A stretch of 8,247 nucleotides of DNA from contig JARLHH010000151.1 of NCBI GenBank assembly GCA_031292335.1, forward strand, positions 1-8,247. Direction: 5' to 3'. Position numbers and translations under genes: made by a program. The first letter of the stretch is position 1, and each line of letters starts with the position of its first letter. Shown piece by piece: positions 5,447 to 8,247 of the stretch. The notes under the pieces are model-generated. The model saw only the letters and a program-made list of their open reading frames with translations. It was not told the DNA's origin and did no database searches. The DNA is from Candidatus Limnocylindrales bacterium. Its GTDB lineage: Bacteria; Chloroflexota; Limnocylindria; Limnocylindrales; CSP1-4.

Positions 5447-6679
5447 GTGATCGACTACCGTCCGCGTCTCGTTGACCGCCTCCTGGACGAGCTGCTGGCC
5501 GAGCTGCCCGCGCTGTTCGTCACCGGGCCGCGAGCAACCGGCAAGACCACGACCGCGGCGCGGCGGGCCCGAACCATCGTGCACCTTGACCGCGAGGCGG
5601 AGGCCATCGCCTTCCGGGCCGACCCCGACGCGGCCATGCGCGGCCTCCCGGAGCCGATCCTGCTGGACGAGTGGCAGGCGGTGCCTGGCGTTCTGGGCGC
5701 GGTGAAGCGCGCAGTGGACACGCGACCCGAACCGGGCCGGTACCTCGTGACGGGATCGGTTCGAAGCGACGTCGAGGGGGAGCTGTGGCCGGGGACCGGT
5801 CGCCTGACCCGGATCCCGATGTTCGGCATGACCATCCGGGAGCAGCTGGGCCTTGGCTCGTTCGTCCCGTTCTTCGACCGGGTGGCAGCCGGCGAGGACC
5901 TTGCCCCGACCATCGACACGCCGGACCTCCGCGGGTATGTCGACCTCCTGCTGCGGAGCGGATTCCCCGAGCTGGCTCTGCGCCTGGCGGAGTCGCCGCG
6001 CCGCCGCTGGCTCGACAGCTACGTGGAGCAGCTGCTCACGCGTGACGCCGAGCAGGTCGATAGCGGAAGGGACCCCGGGCGCCTTCGCCGCTATCTCGAA
6101 GCGCTGGCGCTCAACACGGCCGGGATCGTGGATGACCGCACGCTCTTCGAAGCCGCGGGCATCAACCGGAAGACGGCGCTCGCCTACGAGCGGCTGCTCG
6201 TCAACCTGCTGGTCGTTGAGGCGATCCCCGCCTGGACCTCGAACCGCCTCAAGCGGCTGGTCCTGTCGCCCAAGCGGTATGTGGTCGAGCCAGCGCTGGT
6301 CGGCGCCGTGCTCGGCATCGATGTCGACCTCGTACTTCGGAACGGTGACCTGCTCGGACGGCTGCTCGATACGTTCGTTGCCGCGCAGCTCCGAGCCGAG
6401 CTCGCGAGCGCGTCCTCTCGGCCGCGCCTCTACCACGTACGCCAGCAGCAGGGCCGGTTCGAGGTGGACCTCCTCGCCGAGCTGGGAGTCGGTCGCCTGA
6501 TCGGGATCGAGGTCAAGGCCGATGCGGCCCCGACCGCCGACAGCGCGCGACGCCTCGCCGCGCTCCGGGATCGATACCCGGACACCTTCATCGCCGGGAT
6601 CGTGCTCCACACGGGGCCGCGGGCCTATCGCCTGGGCGATCGGCTGGCGGCTGCCCCCATCTCGACCCTCTGGAGCTGA
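5447..6679 (+). CDS. AAA+ ATPase with DUF4143 (nuclease-like) C-terminal domain
   Basis: A 410-residue cytoplasmic protein of the widespread but poorly understood AAA_14/DUF4143 family. The N-terminal ATPase domain has Walker A GPRATGKT (27-34), Walker B ILLDEWQ (71-77) with the catalytic Glu75, and a sensor-like YLVTGS (99-104). The middle (about 185-300) is helical and contains a winged-helix-like NRKTALAYERLLVNL stretch (240-254). The C-terminal domain retains a PD-(D/E)XK-like pattern: FEVDLL (338-343, Asp341), then IEVKA (354-358, Glu355 and Lys357). Family members have been linked to mobile DNA or toxin-antitoxin-like functions, but no role is established. The GTG at 5447 is used because the in-phase frame has no better start and the nearby ATG at 5437 is out of frame. 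The gene stands alone, divergent from etfB and convergent with rdgB, with no partner. Confidence 0.9.
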   Translation: MIDYRPRLVDRLLDELLAELPALFVTGPRATGKTTTAARRARTIVHLDREAEAIAFRADPDAAMRGLPEPILLDEWQAVPGVLGAVKRAVDTRPEPGRYLVTGSVRSDVEGELWPGTGRLTRIPMFGMTIREQLGLGSFVPFFDRVAAGEDLAPTIDTPDLRGYVDLLLRSGFPELALRLAESPRRRWLDSYVEQLLTRDAEQVDSGRDPGRLRRYLEALALNTAGIVDDRTLFEAAGINRKTALAYERLLVNLLVVEAIPAWTSNRLKRLVLSPKRYVVEPALVGAVLGIDVDLVLRNGDLLGRLLDTFVAAQLRAELASASSRPRLYHVRQQQGRFEVDLLAELGVGRLIGIEVKADAAPTADSARRLAALRDRYPDTFIAGIVLHTGPRAYRLGDRLAAAPISTLWS

Positions 6680-6752
6680 CGTTCGCCCAGCGCGGCTGGA
6701 CGGTCGAGCAGCCCAACCTCCACGCGATCGGCGCGGCCTTCGCTGCCGGCCT

Positions 6753-6775
6753 GGCGGCCCCGCAGGGCTGCCGCC
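6753..6775. terminator. GC hairpin between convergent ATPase and rdgB genes
   Basis: GGCGGC (6753-6758) pairs with GCCGCC (6770-6775). Inside it CCC (6759-6761) pairs with GGG (6765-6767) around a GCA loop, leaving a CT bulge. The position, 73 nt after the ATPase stop and 46 nt after the rdgB stop on the other strand, suits a bidirectional terminator. No T-tract is present on either side, so this is a weak call. Nothing else is recognisable in the 142-bp spacer. Confidence 0.25.
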
Positions 6776-6821
6776 GTGGATCCGGATACCGGCCCGACGA
6801 TCTCCCCCGGGACGCCGCCCG

Positions 6822-7505
6822 TCAGAACCCTTCGCGCGCCAGGATCAGGGCCATCCGACGCGCGGCACGGGCGCGGTGGGAGACGGCCTGCTTGCGTTCC
6901 GGGGGCCACTGCGCGACCGTCGCGCCGCCGGGCGGCTCCACCAGGGGCTCGAAGATCGGGTCGTAGCCGAAGCCGTTGGAGCCGCGCGGCGCGAGGGCGA
7001 TCCGGCCGGAGAACGTCCCGCGCGTGAGTCGGACCGCGATCCCGCCGCGCGGACCTGACCGCTCCGGGAGCGCGAGGGCCAGCGCGCACCGGTAGCGCGC
7101 GCCGCGCTCTGCCGGGGGGAGGCCTGCCAGCGCCGCGAGGAGCTTGGCGTTGTTGTCCTGGTCCGTGGCATCCTCGCCCGCGTAGCGGCGCGTTCGGACG
7201 CCGGGCAGGCCGCCCAGGGCATCGACCTCCAGCCCCGAGTCGTCGGCCAGCGTCGGGAGGCCCGAGCGGCGGGCATAGAAGCGCGCCTTGAGCGCCGCGT
7301 TCGCCGCGAACGTGGTCCCGGTCTCGTCCGCCTCGTCGAGGATCCCGGCCTCGTCCAACGAGATCAGCTGCGCGTTCGCCGGTCGGAGCAGGTCGCGCAG
7401 CTCGCCGAGCTTGTGGCGGGACCGGGTTGCGACGAGCAGGCCAGAGCGGGAGCCGGCAATGCGGCGGGCAGCTCCGCCCGGTGCTGTCGGGCGGGGGCGG
7501 GTCAC
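6822..7505 (-). CDS. rdgB: RdgB/HAM1 family XTP/dITP pyrophosphatase
   Basis: A 227-residue cytosolic house-cleaning enzyme that hydrolyses (d)ITP and XTP to the monophosphate and pyrophosphate, keeping deaminated purines out of nucleic acids. Motifs in order: ATRSRHKLGEL (26-36), TFAANAALKA (65-74), LADDSGLEVDALGGLPGVRT (86-105) continuing to RYAG (107-110), GSNGFGYDPIF (175-185) and SHRARA (209-214). The catalytic acidic pair DD (88-89), the K of the second motif (Lys73) and the GFGYDP loop are intact. Two usually conserved positions differ: Asn of the first motif is Ser29 and Glu of TFxENA is Ala68. The start is a GTG at 7505 and makes an unusually long 21-residue lead. It lies 22 nt after rph, through a mini-ORF, with no Shine-Dalgarno sequence. 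Pairing with rph is common in bacteria. Confidence 0.9.
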   Translation of the reverse strand: MTRPRPTAPGGAARRIAGSRSGLLVATRSRHKLGELRDLLRPANAQLISLDEAGILDEADETGTTFAANAALKARFYARRSGLPTLADDSGLEVDALGGLPGVRTRRYAGEDATDQDNNAKLLAALAGLPPAERGARYRCALALALPERSGPRGGIAVRLTRGTFSGRIALAPRGSNGFGYDPIFEPLVEPPGGATVAQWPPERKQAVSHRARAARRMALILAREGF

Positions 7506-7528
7506 CGGGCGAGGTGCGGTCGCGTCAT
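7502..7528 (-). other. 8-codon mini-ORF bridging rph and rdgB
   Basis: The minus strand carries ATG-ACG-CGA-CCG-CAC-CTC-GCC-CGG-TGA, encoding MTRPHLAR. Its ATG shares one base with the rph stop (TGATG, 7530-7526), and its TGA overlaps the rdgB GTG (GTGA, 7505-7502). It may serve as a reinitiation relay, or it may be the original rdgB start separated by a one-base frame change. It is too short to be called a real peptide gene. Confidence 0.25.
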
Positions 7529-8238
7529 CACCGCTTCACGGTGGCGAGCACGGCCGCCTGCGCCTCGAAGAGCCGGTCGAGCCCGACGTGGGCCAGGTCG
7601 AGCAGGCCGTCGAGCTCCTCGCGCGAGAAGGCGCGCCCCTCGGCGGTGCCCTGCAGCTCGACGTATCGTCCGCCGTCGGTGGCGACCACGTTGAAGTCGA
7701 CCTGCGCCACGTGGTCCTCGGCGTAATCGAGGTCCAGGAGGTTCACCCCGTTCACCGTCCCGACGCTCACGGCGGCGACCTTCCCGATGAGGAGGCGTTC
7801 CATCCCGTAGGTCAGGAGGGCCGCCGCGAGCGCGACGTACCCGCCGGTGATGCTGGCCGTTCGGGTGCCGCCGTCCGCCTGGAGCACGTCGCAGTCGACG
7901 GTGATCGTCCGCTCCCCGAGCCGTGACAGGTCCACGACCCCGCGGAGCGATCGCCCGATCAGGCGCTGGATCTCGTGCGTCCGCCCACCGACGCGCCCGG
8001 TCGTCGACTCCCGCTGGGTCCGCTCCGCGGTCGCCCGGGGCAGCATCGCGTACTCCGCCGTGACCCAGCCGGTGCCCTTCCCGCGCAGGTGGGGCGGGAC
8101 CCGATCCTCGATCGTCGCGGCGCAGAGAACCTCGGTGTCGCCGACCCGGATCCGGCAGGACCCCTCGGCCCACTTCAGCGGCCCGAGGGTGAAGCTCACG
8201 GCGCGCAGCTCATCGGGCCGCCGCCCGGACGGGCGCAC
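7528..8238 (-). CDS. rph: Ribonuclease PH
   Basis: A 236-residue phosphate-dependent 3'-to-5' exoribonuclease that trims the 3' ends of tRNA precursors; the active form is a hexamer. It is full length for the family and numbering matches the classical enzymes. GRTHEIQRLIGRSLR (85-99) contains the phosphate-binding Arg86, and ADGGTRTASITG (121-132) holds Thr125 and Arg126. GWVTAEYAMLPRAT (57-70) is a core family motif, and DLDYAEDHVAQVDFNVV (169-185) carries the predicted metal-binding acids Asp175 and Asp181. The start is a GTG giving MRPSGRRPDELR, the usual N-terminus (family form MRxDGRxxDxLR). Only nine bases upstream are in the window, so promoter and Shine-Dalgarno cannot be judged. It is the first of a pair with rdgB, 22 nt apart. 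Confidence 0.97.
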   Translation of the reverse strand: MRPSGRRPDELRAVSFTLGPLKWAEGSCRIRVGDTEVLCAATIEDRVPPHLRGKGTGWVTAEYAMLPRATAERTQRESTTGRVGGRTHEIQRLIGRSLRGVVDLSRLGERTITVDCDVLQADGGTRTASITGGYVALAAALLTYGMERLLIGKVAAVSVGTVNGVNLLDLDYAEDHVAQVDFNVVATDGGRYVELQGTAEGRAFSREELDGLLDLAHVGLDRLFEAQAAVLATVKR

Positions 8239-8247
8239 GACCGGCGC

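Noticed and set aside
4280..6610. A 776-residue minus-strand frame upstream of etfB
   Set aside because: Only its last 301 residues are EtfB. The remainder is the antisense of the DUF4143 gene and spacer, and the GGAG-preceded ATG at 5185 marks the start.
6661..6790. A plus-strand reading of the ATPase-rdgB spacer as a gene remnant
   Set aside because: One frame looks fairly protein-like (LELTFAQRGWTVEQPN) but it has no start codon, no recognisable family and is short; in high-GC DNA this is expected by chance.

Overview
The window is a GC-rich (roughly two-thirds G+C or more), densely coding bacterial chromosome segment. It has seven protein genes, one tRNA gene and short spacers; no stretch without a gene exceeds 300 bases. 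GTG starts in three of the seven genes, long antisense shadow frames, an EtfB/EtfA pair of the FixA/FixB-like type and one gene that looks leaderless all suit a high-GC phylum such as Chloroflexota or Actinomycetota. This placement is inference from style, not from a marker gene. I see no transposase, integrase, phage gene or CRISPR array.

Layout: (1) 14-88, minus: tRNA-Pro(UGG) with an encoded CCA end and a strong hairpin just upstream of it. (2) 202-1437, minus: a 12-helix-type MFS transporter. Its upstream region carries a 14-bp perfect palindrome and a 12-base motif that is also found upstream of the tRNA gene. (3) 1515-5185, minus: a tight operon etfB > etfA > acyl-CoA dehydrogenase (6-nt gap, then an ATGA overlap). 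(4) 5186-5446: a 261-bp divergent spacer. (5) 5447-6679, plus: a lone AAA+/DUF4143-type ATPase starting at GTG, probably leaderless. (6) 6680-6821: a convergent spacer with a GC hairpin. (7) 6822-8238, minus: RNase PH (rph) followed by the RdgB/HAM1-type nucleoside-triphosphate pyrophosphatase, a common housekeeping pair.

How the genes work together: the dehydrogenase oxidises an acyl-CoA and passes electrons to the EtfAB flavoprotein encoded upstream of it. The EtfB sequence resembles the FixA/clostridial class rather than the mitochondrial class, which raises the question of electron bifurcation. RNase PH trims tRNA 3' ends while RdgB removes deaminated or damaged purine nucleotides. The MFS transporter and the DUF4143 ATPase have no functional partners in view.

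I do not see a clear new multi-gene system. The items most worth a second look are the FixA-like ETF with its cognate dehydrogenase, the altered motif residues in RdgB, the stop-start relay through an 8-codon mini-ORF between rph and rdgB, the shared CTAG-containing promoter-like motif, and the palindrome at the start of the MFS gene.
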